The notes beneath the pieces are model-generated. The model made no database searches. It worked only from the letters and a program-made list of their open reading frames with translations, and was not told the DNA's origin. Of a DNA stretch of 14,267 nt, positions 6,106 to 13,873 are shown piece by piece; within the stretch, counting starts at the first letter, position 1; the number at the start of each line of letters is the position of its first letter. This DNA is from Fidelibacterota bacterium. GTDB lineage: Bacteria; Fidelibacterota; Marinisomatia; SCGC-AAA003-L08; D37C17. The translations under genes were made by a program, and so were the position numbers. Location of the stretch: assembly GCA_002707765.1 (NCBI GenBank), contig PANV01000031.1, positions 3,381-17,647 on the forward strand, in the 5' to 3' direction.

Positions 6106-7384
6106 AATTAATTGAAAAATTTATTGTTTTAAAAATTGGTTGATACCAATTTATGTTATCTTTGTAAGATTCATAATAATACAAACTTAAATTATTAAAT
6201 TTCTGAAGTCTTAATGCTAAAATTTTATTAGCGATAGTAAGATTATTATCTTGTCGTAAATTTAAATCAATAATAAGTTTATCATAATGATTACTACTGT
6301 ATAATTTACTTAAATTTTTTATATTATAATTAAAATCATTAAAATCTAAATCATGATTTTTAACAATAACATAATTAACTAAATTATTTCTTAACCAAAA
6401 ATCCCAATTCTGGTACCATCTACTAATTGATTCTTTATGATTACTATCATTAGCCACTACTAAAATTTCGTAATCAAGTGAATCTTCTATAATCATGCTG
6501 TTTATATTGTCAAGAAAATCAGTAATTTTACTTATTCTAAAATCATCCCACAAATTTTGTATTGAATCAATTTCAGTTTGTTCATAACCAAAATATTTAG
6601 ATATTATCCCCCTATTTAAATCCAATGGATTAATTTGAAAATTTTTTTCAAAAATTTCTAAACCCCTTTTATTATATCCATAAAAAAAATTTTGATATCT
6701 TAAATAATCTAATACTAGGCCATCATAATTATTTTGACTAATAACTTGAACAACTATATTTTTAAGATATTTATTAACTTCTGGATGAAGTGGAGAAAGA
6801 AAAATACCTTCCCACTCTAGTGACTGAATTTTATCTAATTTGATTGAACTATCTGATTTACCATTTATATCGTATTCTAAGCATTCAGGACATTGATAAT
6901 AAAAATGATTTTTATTTTTAGGATAAAAATTCTTATCCCAAAGTTTATAGATGTTCATCCAAGCATAAACTTTAATATTATCTAGGGCAGTCAATTTATT
7001 TAAGAAGTAATTTGTTGGATTAAAAATTGTAGTATAAAATGTATCCGACTGGGTAGGATTAAAACCTCTATTTGAAATAGTATCATTGCCTGATATATAC
7101 ATATCATCAAAATAACCATTTTGAGAATTAAAGACTCTTTGTTTTTTTTTATTTAATATTTCTCCATTTGAATATATTTCTAAAAATACTTTATTAATCT
7201 TATTCTCAGATAAAAAATCAATTATTTTATTAGTATTAATTGTATCAGTTATAGATTCGTGTTTTATCCAAATACAATTATGCTTAATATCATTAAGAAT
7301 AAAATTTGATGAGCAGAAAATTAAATTATTTAAAACAAAAAGGGCAATGAATATCAATGCCCTTAAGAATCTTTTTAATATCAT
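6098..7384 (-). CDS. Secreted glycosyl-hydrolase-like protein (GHL10 / YngK-like family)
   Basis: 428 residues. Residues 1-23 are a signal peptide (basic MILKR, then a hydrophobic core). LIFC ends it, but Phe before Cys makes a lipoprotein signal unlikely. The rest resembles the TIM-barrel GHL10 family: KVFLEIYSNG (65-74), IKVYAWMNIYKLW (137-149), the LSPLHPEVNKYLKNIV stretch (196-211) and YDGLVLDYLRY (220-230) with the acidic residue expected in the active site. Substrate unknown; family members are thought to act on cell-wall or other glycans. A CPEC pair (165-168) is unusual. The ATG at 7384 is the only reasonable start, because no ATG, GTG or TTG follows that would keep the signal peptide intact. 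It lies 15 bases after rplQ, and a terminator-like hairpin covers codons 7-18. The 3' end overlaps hutU by 8 bases. Confidence 0.75.
   Translation of the reverse strand: MILKRFLRALIFIALFVLNNLIFCSSNFILNDIKHNCIWIKHESITDTINTNKIIDFLSENKINKVFLEIYSNGEILNKKKQRVFNSQNGYFDDMYISGNDTISNRGFNPTQSDTFYTTIFNPTNYFLNKLTALDNIKVYAWMNIYKLWDKNFYPKNKNHFYYQCPECLEYDINGKSDSSIKLDKIQSLEWEGIFLSPLHPEVNKYLKNIVVQVISQNNYDGLVLDYLRYQNFFYGYNKRGLEIFEKNFQINPLDLNRGIISKYFGYEQTEIDSIQNLWDDFRISKITDFLDNINSMIIEDSLDYEILVVANDSNHKESISRWYQNWDFWLRNNLVNYVIVKNHDLDFNDFNYNIKNLSKLYSSNHYDKLIIDLNLRQDNNLTIANKILALRLQKFNNLSLYYYESYKDNINWYQPIFKTINFSINYE
7332..7364 (-). terminator. Intrinsic terminator-like hairpin after rplQ, inside the hydrolase signal-peptide codons
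   Basis: On the minus strand AAGGGCA (7364-7358) pairs with TGCCCTT (7346-7340). Inside, after one T-T mismatch, TGA pairs with TCA around a TAT loop. The stem is followed at once by TTTGTTTT (7339-7332). This is the stem-plus-U-tract form of a Rho-independent terminator, 35 bases after the rplQ stop. It also encodes residues 7-18 of the hydrolase signal peptide. It may end the alpha operon or act as an attenuator for the downstream hut genes. Confidence 0.6.
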
Positions 7385-7399
7385 AACTACTTACTTTTA

Positions 7400-7816
7400 C
7401 TATTCAGTTTTTTCTTGTTTTTCTTCAGCAGAATCTTCAATATCAGTATTCTTTAAATTAACAAACTCAATTATACACATTTTGGCATTATCATTTTTTC
7501 TATTATCAAGTTTTATTATTCTAGTATAACCACCATTTCTATCAGTATAATTTGGAGCAACATCATGAATGAGAATATCAGCTATTTTTTTACTATTTCT
7601 TCCTTTAATATTTTTAAGAATTAATCTTCTACCATGAAGGGAATTTTTCTTTGCATATGTAACTAATCTTTCAGCAAAAGATCTTAACTCTTTAGCTTTA
7701 GGTTCTGTAGTTACAATATGTTTATTAATTACAAAAGTAGCAGCTAAATTACTTAGTAAAGCAGATCTGTGGCTAGATGTTCTGTTTAATTTTCTTCCTC
7801 TTTTAAGATGTCTCAT
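7400..7816 (-). CDS. rplQ: 50S ribosomal protein L17
   Basis: Structural protein of the large subunit near the peptide exit tunnel. 138 residues, beginning MRHLKRGRKLNRTSSHRSAL with the invariant MRH and the RTSSHR block. The TTEPKAKELRSFAE segment (36-49) and the RNGGYTRIIKL stretch (92-102) are also characteristic. The C-terminus ends in an acidic, Glu-rich tail (DIEDSAEEKQEKTE), as in several L17 proteins. The start is 6 bases after rpoA; its ribosome binding site GAGGA lies in the last codons of rpoA. Last gene of the alpha operon, ending in TAG, followed by a terminator-like hairpin. Confidence 0.97.
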   Translation of the reverse strand: MRHLKRGRKLNRTSSHRSALLSNLAATFVINKHIVTTEPKAKELRSFAERLVTYAKKNSLHGRRLILKNIKGRNSKKIADILIHDVAPNYTDRNGGYTRIIKLDNRKNDNAKMCIIEFVNLKNTDIEDSAEEKQEKTE

Positions 7817-7822
7817 TTTTGA

Positions 7823-8794
7823 TTAATCCTCCATATAGATAGAAATATCCATTCCAAATCTTAAATCAAGAGCAGTAAGTTTTTCTGTTAACTCAGTCAA
7901 AGATTTCCTACCAAAATTTTTAAACTTTAACATTTCTGATTCTTCCTTAGAAACTAATTCTGCTATCGTATAAATTCCTGCAGCTTGCAAACAATTATGA
8001 CTTCTAACAGAAAGCTCCATCTCATCGATAGATTTAGATAAAATACTTTTAATTTCTAAAGCTTCATTTAATTCTTCATCATTAACAGCTCTAATATTAC
8101 TAGAATCATCAAAAAGGAAAAAAGTTATATGCTGTGCCATAATTTTTGCAGCATGATTTAAAGCATCTTTTGCAGATGTAGAACCATCTGACTCAACTTC
8201 TAAAGTTAATTTTTCATGGCCATCAATTGAAGCAGGAAGAGTTTGGACATCCCAAGCAACATTAACGATAGGATTGTAAATCGAATCAATTGGTATAGTA
8301 TTCAAAGTATCATCTGATCTTTTATTTTTATCAGCTGTTGAATAGCCCTTTCCTCTAGAAACTCTAATTTCAAAAGAAATTTTTTCTTTAGAATTAATCT
8401 CTGCTAAATGTTCTTCACCATTTAAAACTTTAAATTCATTCAAATAATCATTAAGCTTAGAAGCAGTGAGTGTAGTTGGACCTTCAATATCAAATGAAAT
8501 TAGCTCAGAATTAGCTGATTCATCAGATAACTTAAATCTAACTTTTTTAAGATTTAAAATTAAATCACAAATATCTTCAGAAACTCCATCAATTGTAGTG
8601 AATTCGTGTGAAACACCATCAATTTTTAATGATGTTATTGCAGCTCCTGGTAGTGCTGTTAATAAAGTTCTTCTCAAACCGTTACCAATAGTAACAGCAT
8701 AACCTCTCTCAAATGGCTCAGCACTAAATGTAGCTTTACTTTTTGATTCTTCATTAATTGTTACTTTGATATCTTGAAAATATTTGTTGTTCAT
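7823..8794 (-). CDS. rpoA: DNA-directed RNA polymerase subunit alpha
   Basis: 323 residues, full length. The N-terminal domain (about 1-235) dimerises and nucleates polymerase assembly: FSAEPFERGYAVTIGNGLRR (23-42) and LPGAAITSLKIDGVSHEF (48-65) are conserved, as is DGSTSAKDALNHAAKI (203-218). A linker leads to the C-terminal domain (about 255-323), which contacts promoter UP elements and activators. Its DNA-binding residues are present in LSVRSHNCLQ (261-270, Arg 264, Asn 267) and FKNFGRKSLTEL (291-302). The start follows a weak AAGGAT ribosome binding site 21 bases after rpsD. Order rpsD-rpoA-rplQ is the standard alpha operon. Confidence 0.98.
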   Translation of the reverse strand: MNNKYFQDIKVTINEESKSKATFSAEPFERGYAVTIGNGLRRTLLTALPGAAITSLKIDGVSHEFTTIDGVSEDICDLILNLKKVRFKLSDESANSELISFDIEGPTTLTASKLNDYLNEFKVLNGEEHLAEINSKEKISFEIRVSRGKGYSTADKNKRSDDTLNTIPIDSIYNPIVNVAWDVQTLPASIDGHEKLTLEVESDGSTSAKDALNHAAKIMAQHITFFLFDDSSNIRAVNDEELNEALEIKSILSKSIDEMELSVRSHNCLQAAGIYTIAELVSKEESEMLKFKNFGRKSLTELTEKLTALDLRFGMDISIYMED

Positions 8795-8815
8795 TATTAT
8801 AATATCCTTATACTT

Positions 8816-9430
8816 TTATTTTGAATATAACTCTACGACTAACTGTTCATTTACTGTTTCAGGTATTTCATCTCTGGTTGGTAAATTATTAAAAGTTCCA
8901 TTTAGTTTACTTTTATCTATTGTCAACCATGGAGCAGGATTATCGCCTTGAATTCTTCTCATGGAATCTTGAAAAATAGAAAATCTTTTACTTTTATCTC
9001 TAACCTGAATTTCATCTCCTTCTGATAATAAAAATGAAGGAATGTTTACAACTTTGTTATTTACTAAAAAATGTTTATGATTAATCAACTGCCTAGCTGA
9101 CCTTCTAGTTGGAGCTAAACCTAACCTGTAAACTGTATTGTCTAATCTAGATTCTAAAAATATTAATAAATTATGTCCTGTTTCACCTTTTCTTGATGAA
9201 GCTTTTTTAAAATAATTTCTAAATTGTTTTTCCAAGACTCCATATAAATATTTAATTCTCTGCTTCTCCCTCAACTGAATTCCATAATTTGATAATTTTG
9301 AACGTCTTTTATTTGGTCCGTGCTGCCCAGGAGGGTAATTTTTACGCATTGCTGAAAATTTAGGCGATTCAAAAACAGGATATTCTAATCTTCTGCATAC
9401 TCTTGCTCTTGGTCCATTGTACCTAGCCAT
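8816..9430 (-). CDS. rpsD: 30S ribosomal protein S4
   Basis: Primary 16S rRNA binding protein that starts assembly of the small subunit body. 204 residues, typical length. Starts MARYNGPRARVCRRLEYPVF. The KNYPPGQHGPNKRRSKLSNYGIQLREKQ region (30-57) and the S4 RNA-binding domain (about 94-150: SRLDNTVYRLGLAPTRRSAR, then LINHKHFLVNNKVVNIPS) are clear. The N-terminal region has only one Cys, so this is the zinc-free form. GGAG lies about a dozen bases before the ATG. In some bacteria S4 represses the alpha operon through a leader RNA structure; I cannot identify such a structure here. Confidence 0.98.
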   Translation of the reverse strand: MARYNGPRARVCRRLEYPVFESPKFSAMRKNYPPGQHGPNKRRSKLSNYGIQLREKQRIKYLYGVLEKQFRNYFKKASSRKGETGHNLLIFLESRLDNTVYRLGLAPTRRSARQLINHKHFLVNNKVVNIPSFLLSEGDEIQVRDKSKRFSIFQDSMRRIQGDNPAPWLTIDKSKLNGTFNNLPTRDEIPETVNEQLVVELYSK

Positions 9431-9455
9431 AATTAATTTTTCTCCATATTAATAC

Positions 9456-9845
9456 TTAAACTCTTCTCTTTTTCGGAGGTCTACATCCATTGTGAGGTAT
9501 AGGAGTAACATCCATTATTGCTGTAATATTTAAACCACAAGTTTTCAGAGCTCTTACAGCTGATTCTCTACCTCCTCCAGGTCCTTTAACTCTAACTTCC
9601 ACACTAACTAAACCTCTAGAAATTGCCTCTGCTCCAGCCTTTTCAGCAGCTTGCGCTGCAGCAAAAGGAGTACTTTTTCTTGAACCTTTAAAACCAACTG
9701 AACCAGAACTAGACCACGAAATAGAATTTCCATATTTATCAGTCAAAGAAATAATAGTGTTATTAAAAGTTGACTTTATAAACGCTATTCCCTCTGGATC
9801 TACTTTAGTTTTTTTCTTTTTTCTATGTATTTTTTTTTGAGCCAT
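9456..9845 (-). CDS. rpsK: 30S ribosomal protein S11
   Basis: Small-subunit platform protein next to the mRNA exit region. 129 residues, with a Lys-rich start (MAQKKIHRKKKKTK). The conserved core is FIKSTFNNTIISLTD (22-36), GFKGSRKSTPFAAAQAAEKA (51-70) and VRVKGPGGGRESAVRAL (84-100). It closes with the standard DVTPIPHNGCRPPKKRRV. The rpsM stop (TAG) is part of its ribosome binding site TAGGAG, 12 bases before the ATG. Normal for its family. Confidence 0.98.
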   Translation of the reverse strand: MAQKKIHRKKKKTKVDPEGIAFIKSTFNNTIISLTDKYGNSISWSSSGSVGFKGSRKSTPFAAAQAAEKAGAEAISRGLVSVEVRVKGPGGGRESAVRALKTCGLNITAIMDVTPIPHNGCRPPKKRRV

Positions 9846-9860
9846 TATATAAAAATTCTC

Positions 9861-10235
9861 CTATACTGCTTTCTTTTTATTAGCAACTGTTCTTTTTTTA
9901 CCTTTTCTAGTTCTAGCATTATTTTTTGTGTTTTGACCATTAACTGGAAGGCCATTTTTGTGTCTAGAACCTCTATAAGTACCCACATCAATTAATCTTT
10001 TAATATTCCTACCAACTAGACTTCTTAATTCACCCTCTACTGTAAAATTATCATCAATTTCATTTCTAATTAATAGAATTTGCTCCTCTGATAAATCTCC
10101 AGTTTTGATACTATAATCAATTCCTATAGCATCTAAAATTTTTTTTGATTGAAACCTTCCTATTCCATAGATATATGACAATGCTATTGAAATAGATTTA
10201 TTTCTTGGTAAATCAACTCCTGATATTCTAGCCAA
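9861..10235 (-). CDS. rpsM: 30S ribosomal protein S13
   Basis: Small-subunit head protein that bridges to L5 and touches the P-site tRNA through its C-terminal tail. 124 residues: MARISGVDLPRNKSISIALSYIYGIG at the start, helix-two-turn-helix in the middle, basic tail GLPVNGQNTKNNARTRKG (95-112). Asn 99 replaces an Arg found in most homologues; the other Asn residues resemble Firmicute S13. The start codon is TTG (10235-10233), supported by AAGGAG 7 bases upstream and by the invariant M-A-R-I-x-G start of the family. It lies 27 bases after rpmJ in the alpha operon. Confidence 0.97.
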   Translation of the reverse strand: MARISGVDLPRNKSISIALSYIYGIGRFQSKKILDAIGIDYSIKTGDLSEEQILLIRNEIDDNFTVEGELRSLVGRNIKRLIDVGTYRGSRHKNGLPVNGQNTKNNARTRKGKKRTVANKKKAV

Positions 10236-10242
10236 AATTATT

Positions 10243-10248
10243 CTCCTT
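10243..10248 (-). promoter_or_regulatory. Ribosome binding site fixing the rpsM TTG start
   Basis: AAGGAG on the minus strand, 7 bases before the TTG at 10235-10233. It is one of the strongest Shine-Dalgarno matches in the window and confirms the unusual TTG initiation. No ATG lies in frame near this point. Confidence 0.8.
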
Positions 10249-10262
10249 GTTTAACATACAAA

Positions 10263-10376
10263 TTATCCTTGTCTTTGCTTATGCTTCGGATTTTCACAAA
10301 TTACTCTAACTACGCCATGCCTTCTAATTATCTGGCATTTTATACATATTTTTTTTACTGATGCTCTTACTTTCAT
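10263..10376 (-). CDS. rpmJ: 50S ribosomal protein L36
   Basis: A 37-codon gene. The translation starts MKVRASVKKICIKC and ends NPKHKQRQG, matching L36 along its whole length. The zinc ribbon is complete: Cys 11, Cys 14, Cys 27 and His 32 (C-x2-C-x12-C-x4-H). L36 binds domain V of 23S rRNA near the peptidyl transferase region. This is the zinc-binding (C+) form, used when zinc is sufficient. The ATG directly follows the infA TAA with no gap, and rpsM starts 27 bases after the stop. The order infA-rpmJ-rpsM is the common bacterial one. Confidence 0.97.
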   Translation of the reverse strand: MKVRASVKKICIKCQIIRRHGVVRVICENPKHKQRQG

Positions 10377-10592
10377 TTAATACCTAAATGTTATCCTTCC
10401 TCTAGATAAGTCATAAGGTGATAATTCTAGTTTTATTTTATCTCCTGGTAAAATTTTTATATAATGCATTCTCATTTTCCCAGATACATGAGCTAAAACT
10501 TCGTGACCATTATCCAAAACAACTTTAAACATTGCATTTGGTAATGTTTCCAAAATTTCACCATCAACTTCTATATTTTTTTCTTTAGCCAT
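10377..10592 (-). CDS. infA: Translation initiation factor IF-1
   Basis: 71 residues, one S1-like OB fold that occupies the ribosomal A site during initiation. The sequence MAKEKNIEVDGEILETLPNA..., LDNGHEVLAHVSGKMRMHYI (26-45) and ILPGDKIKLELSPYDLSRGRI (47-67) follow the family closely, ending in ITFRY. The ATG is 3 bases after the map stop, and the TAA abuts the rpmJ ATG. No strong ribosome binding site is visible, so initiation may depend on coupling with map. Confidence 0.98.
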   Translation of the reverse strand: MAKEKNIEVDGEILETLPNAMFKVVLDNGHEVLAHVSGKMRMHYIKILPGDKIKLELSPYDLSRGRITFRY

Positions 10593-10595
10593 AAG

Positions 10596-11339
10596 TTATT
10601 TACTTAATATTTTTATTTCATTTTTCAAAACAGCAATAGAATGCTCAAAATGAGCAGAGCAAAGACCATCTTTTGTACTAATAGTCCATTTATCTGACTC
10701 TGTTAATACCTCATGAGTTCCCATATTTATCATTGGTTCTATAGCTAAGCACATACCTTCTTGTATTAATGGACCAGTATCTGCTGAACCAAAATTAGGA
10801 ACTTGAGGTTCTTCATGTAAATTTTTACCGATTCCATGACCAACCAATTCTCTAACAACTCCAAAACCATGCTTTTCAGCATTTTTTTGTATGGCATTAC
10901 TTATATCACCAATTTTATTATTAACTACTGCCTTTTCAATACCCTTATAAAGACATTCTTCAGTAACCCTAAGTAATTTTTCTTTATCATTATCAATTTT
11001 ACCAACAGCAAATGTTTTTGCATGATCTCCAAAATAATCATTGTAAATAGAGCCGACATCAATGCTAATAATTTGACCCTCAAATAATTTATCTTTATTG
11101 GGGAGTCCATGGACAACTTGATTGTCTACTGAAGAACAAATTGTAAATGGATATCCATACATGCCTTTAAAACCTGGCTTAGATTTTTTTGATATAATGA
11201 ACTCTTCAGCCATTTTATCAAGATCCAAACTTGTTACCCCAGGTACAATATGCTCTTCTAACATTAATAATGTCTCTTTAACAATTTGTCCTGCACAATA
11301 TAAATTTTCTATTTCAGAATTATTTTTTAAAAAAATCAT
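10596..11339 (-). CDS. map: Methionine aminopeptidase, type I
   Basis: Removes the initiator Met from new proteins in the cytosol. 247 residues, the short type Ia form without an N-terminal zinc-finger extension. Dimetal ligands are all present: D94 (SIDVGS), D105 (FGDHAKTF), H168 (VGHGIG), E201 (AIEPM) and E232 (FEHSIAV). Substrate-pocket His 77 is in NQVVHGLPN and His 175 in LHEEPQVPN. It lies between secY and infA, with no adk between secY and map, unlike the Gram-positive arrangement. A 24-base gap separates it from secY. Confidence 0.98.
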   Translation of the reverse strand: MIFLKNNSEIENLYCAGQIVKETLLMLEEHIVPGVTSLDLDKMAEEFIISKKSKPGFKGMYGYPFTICSSVDNQVVHGLPNKDKLFEGQIISIDVGSIYNDYFGDHAKTFAVGKIDNDKEKLLRVTEECLYKGIEKAVVNNKIGDISNAIQKNAEKHGFGVVRELVGHGIGKNLHEEPQVPNFGSADTGPLIQEGMCLAIEPMINMGTHEVLTESDKWTISTKDGLCSAHFEHSIAVLKNEIKILSK

Positions 11340-11363
11340 ATTGCTTTAAAGAAAGGTAAGTAA

Positions 11364-12704
11364 TTAATATCTTCTACTTCTTCCTCTTATTCTACCACTT
11401 TTCAAAAAACCATCATAATTTCTCATCAATAAATGAGATTCAATTTGTTGCAATGTATCTAAAGCAACACCAACTATAATTATTAAACTTGTTCCACCAT
11501 AAAATGACATTAAAGAATAACTAACCTCCTCATTAAAAACAGAGAATAAAATAGCAGGTAAAACTGCAATCAATCCTAAAAATAATGATGCAGGTAATGT
11601 AACTCTAGTTAAAATTTTATCAATATAATCTGCAGTAGCTTTTCCTGGTCTAACTCCTGGTATGAACCCACCTTGTTTTTTCATATTATCTGCTACATCA
11701 ACAGGGTTAAAAGCAATGGCAGTATAAAAATACGTAAAAATAATTATTAGAATTGCAAAGAAAATATTGTATACAGCATGGGTAGGAGAAAAAACGTTAT
11801 TCATAAAGTCACTAAATCCACTATCTGGCCAAAATGAGGCTAAAGTATTAGGAACAAACATTAAAGCTTGTGCAAAAATAATTGGCATTACTCCAGTAGT
11901 TAAAATTTTTAATGGTATATGAGTCGCTTGACCTCCATAAACTTTTCTACCTACTACTCTCTTAGCATATTGAACAGGAATTTTTCTGGTACCTGTTGTA
12001 ATTCCTACCACAAATAACGTAACAAAGAATACTAACACAAGTAGTGATAAATATCTATAAGGACTAGCTGACATATTTCCAGAATCCCATTCAAGTTGAA
12101 GAACAAAAGGTAAATTTGCTAAAATACCACACATTATGATTAATGAGATTCCATTACCTAATCCATAATCAGAGATTTGTTCTCCAAGCCACATTATAAA
12201 AATTGTTCCTGTTACCAATGTAATAATAGTAACGAAGTAAAATGCTAAAGGAGCAATAGTGACAATTGGTAAATCAGAATTAGGTGCAGTGAGGCTAGAC
12301 AAATAAACGGATACACCAATTGATTGCATAGTAGCAATAATAACTGTTCCATACCTAGTTAGCTGTATAATTTTTCTTCTACCTAATTCGCCTTCTTTCT
12401 GTAGTCGTTGGAAATAAGGAATCACTGCTCCAAGCAATTGGATAATAATTGATGCAGAAATATAAGGCATAATTCCAAGAGTAAATATTGAGGCTTGAGA
12501 AAAGAAACCACCAACAAATGTATCATATAAACCAAGTAGAGAATTTTGACCAATTGCTCCATCCATATAAGCTTTCAATGCTGATTTATCGATTCCTGGA
12601 ACAGGAACTTTTCCACCTAACCTATAAACTAATAGCAAAGAAGCAGTAAATGCTAATTTTTTTCGTAAATCAGCAACTTTAAAAATATTAATGATTTTTC
12701 TCAT
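11364..12704 (-). CDS. secY: Protein translocase channel subunit SecY
   Basis: Forms the inner-membrane Sec channel with SecE and SecG. 446 residues with the expected ten membrane segments. Conserved landmarks are GGKVPVPGID (30-39), FTLGIMPYISASIIIQLL (74-91), EGELGRRKIIQLTRYGT (104-120), the TM4-5 region WLGEQISDYGLGNGIS (172-187) and, later, the cytosolic GGFIPGVRPGKAT loop of the SecA/ribosome contact area. The basic C-terminus (SGRIRGRSRRY) is cytosolic. The start overlaps the rplO stop by one base (TAATG), the usual coupling in the spc operon. It would export the beta-helix and hydrolase proteins in this window. Confidence 0.98.
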   Translation of the reverse strand: MRKIINIFKVADLRKKLAFTASLLLVYRLGGKVPVPGIDKSALKAYMDGAIGQNSLLGLYDTFVGGFFSQASIFTLGIMPYISASIIIQLLGAVIPYFQRLQKEGELGRRKIIQLTRYGTVIIATMQSIGVSVYLSSLTAPNSDLPIVTIAPLAFYFVTIITLVTGTIFIMWLGEQISDYGLGNGISLIIMCGILANLPFVLQLEWDSGNMSASPYRYLSLLVLVFFVTLFVVGITTGTRKIPVQYAKRVVGRKVYGGQATHIPLKILTTGVMPIIFAQALMFVPNTLASFWPDSGFSDFMNNVFSPTHAVYNIFFAILIIIFTYFYTAIAFNPVDVADNMKKQGGFIPGVRPGKATADYIDKILTRVTLPASLFLGLIAVLPAILFSVFNEEVSYSLMSFYGGTSLIIIVGVALDTLQQIESHLLMRNYDGFLKSGRIRGRSRRY

Positions 12705-13153
12705 TAAATAAAGATAACCTTTCCACCTGATTTTTCAATTTTTTCAATTGCATTTTTACTAAACATATTGAAAGATAATTCCATTTTTTTATCAAATTTA
12801 CCATTAGCTAAAATTTTTACCGGCACATCAACTTTTTTGATTATACCCTTTTCAAATAAAATTTTTGAATTTAATTTTGTTTGTTTTAAAGATGACAAAA
12901 TACCAAGATTAACCGTCTGATAATTGAGTTTATGCCTATAACTTTTTGAGAAAATTTTCATACCTCTTTTTGGTAACCTTCTTGCTAAAGGAGTTTGACC
13001 ACCTTCAAAATGTAATTTAGCTTTAGTACCAGATCTAGATTTATATCCTTTATGTCCTTTACCTGCAGTTCTTCCTTGACCTGAGGCGTTACCTCTACCT
13101 ATTCTTTTTCTATCTTTTGTAGAACCTGGACTTGGTGTTAATTTAAAACTCAT
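12704..13153 (-). CDS. rplO: 50S ribosomal protein L15
   Basis: Late-assembling large-subunit protein binding 23S rRNA. 149 residues. The glycine/basic N-terminal extension that threads into rRNA is clear: RIGRGNASGQGRTAGKGHKG (18-37), then KSRSGTKAKLHFEGGQTPLARRLPKRG (38-64). The C-terminal globular part ends AIEKIEKSGGKVIFI. ATG with AAGGAG (13164-13159) 5 bases upstream; the rpmD stop overlaps it as ATGA. Ends one base into secY. Confidence 0.97.
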   Translation of the reverse strand: MSFKLTPSPGSTKDRKRIGRGNASGQGRTAGKGHKGYKSRSGTKAKLHFEGGQTPLARRLPKRGMKIFSKSYRHKLNYQTVNLGILSSLKQTKLNSKILFEKGIIKKVDVPVKILANGKFDKKMELSFNMFSKNAIEKIEKSGGKVIFI

Positions 13154-13347
13154 GATAACTCCTTAACTTCAACTAAATGAAAAACTTGCTTCAACATTCC
13201 ATTAATAGCACTATTATTAACTTTCACTACTTTTGAATTCATTTTTCTTAAACCAAGAGCTTCCAAAGTTTTTTTCTTTTTTGAGTTATAACCTATAGCG
13301 CTTTTAATTAATTTAATTTCAATTTTATTTATTTTTTCTTTTGACAT
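13150..13347 (-). CDS. rpmD: 50S ribosomal protein L30
   Basis: 65 residues, within the normal range of bacterial L30. The family pattern is visible: IKLIKSAIGYNSKKKKTLEALGL (11-33), then RKMNSKVVKVNNSAINGMLKQVFHLVEVKE. It binds 5S and 23S rRNA in the central region of the large subunit. L30 is absent from some reduced genomes, so its retention here is informative. The start is one base after rpsE. The TGA stop overlaps the rplO ATG as ATGA, evidence that TGA is read as stop in this genome. Confidence 0.96.
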   Translation of the reverse strand: MSKEKINKIEIKLIKSAIGYNSKKKKTLEALGLRKMNSKVVKVNNSAINGMLKQVFHLVEVKELS

Positions 13348-13348
13348 C

Positions 13349-13858
13349 TTAATTAAATAATTCCTGTAATTTTATTCCTCTTTGTCTAGAAACAGTCAAT
13401 GGATCTCTCAGTTGCTTCAAACCAAATTCGACAGCTTTAACAACATTTACAGGATTGGTGGATCCTGTATTTTTAGTTAGAATATCAGTTACACCAATTT
13501 GCTCCATTACTGATCTTACTGATGCTCCAGCAATAATTCCTGTACCAGGTGATGCCGGTTTAATCATTAATTTTACAGAACCAAACTTAATATCAAGCCT
13601 ATGCGGAATAGTGCCCTTAACTATAGGTGCTTTAAAAATATTCTTTTTAGCTGTATTTTTTGCTTTATCAACTGCAGCAGCAACTTCGTTTGCTCTACCA
13701 AATCCAATACCTAAATGACCTTGCCCATCTCCAACAACAACAATGGCTCTGAACCTCATTCTTCTTCCACCAGTGGTCGCTTTAGATACTCTTTTTATTT
13801 GAACAACAGTTTCGTCATTTAACTGCAAATCTGTTGGATTAATTATATTTTTGTTCAT
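13349..13858 (-). CDS. rpsE: 30S ribosomal protein S5
   Basis: Small-subunit protein at the decoding and mRNA-entry region, important for accuracy. 169 residues. The N-terminal double-stranded-RNA-binding-like domain shows KRVSKATTGGRRMRFRAIVV (22-41) and VGDGQGHLGIGFGRANEV (42-59), containing the loop where accuracy mutations occur in other bacteria. The C-terminal domain has KPASPGTGIIAGASVRSVME (100-119) and NVVKAVEFGLKQLRDP. The start has AAGGA 6-7 bases upstream, 15 bases after rplR. Normal for the family. Confidence 0.98.
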   Translation of the reverse strand: MNKNIINPTDLQLNDETVVQIKRVSKATTGGRRMRFRAIVVVGDGQGHLGIGFGRANEVAAAVDKAKNTAKKNIFKAPIVKGTIPHRLDIKFGSVKLMIKPASPGTGIIAGASVRSVMEQIGVTDILTKNTGSTNPVNVVKAVEFGLKQLRDPLTVSRQRGIKLQELFN

Positions 13859-13873
13859 AACTATCCTTATATA

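Noticed and set aside
7347..7529. Plus-strand open frame across rplQ and the hydrolase start
   Set aside because: It is antisense to clear genes, low in complexity, and has no ribosome binding site or recognisable domain.
9861..10235. S13 tail GLPVNGQNTKNNARTRKG as an aberrant ribosomal protein
   Set aside because: Firmicute S13 proteins carry similar Asn residues here; only Asn 99 in place of Arg is uncommon, which is normal variation.
11340..11364. Missing adk between secY and map as a possible deletion
   Set aside because: Many bacterial lineages, including E. coli, lack adk at this site; the 24-base gap is an ordinary junction.
13455..13718. Plus-strand open frame antisense to rpsE
   Set aside because: Shadow of the well-conserved S5 coding sequence.
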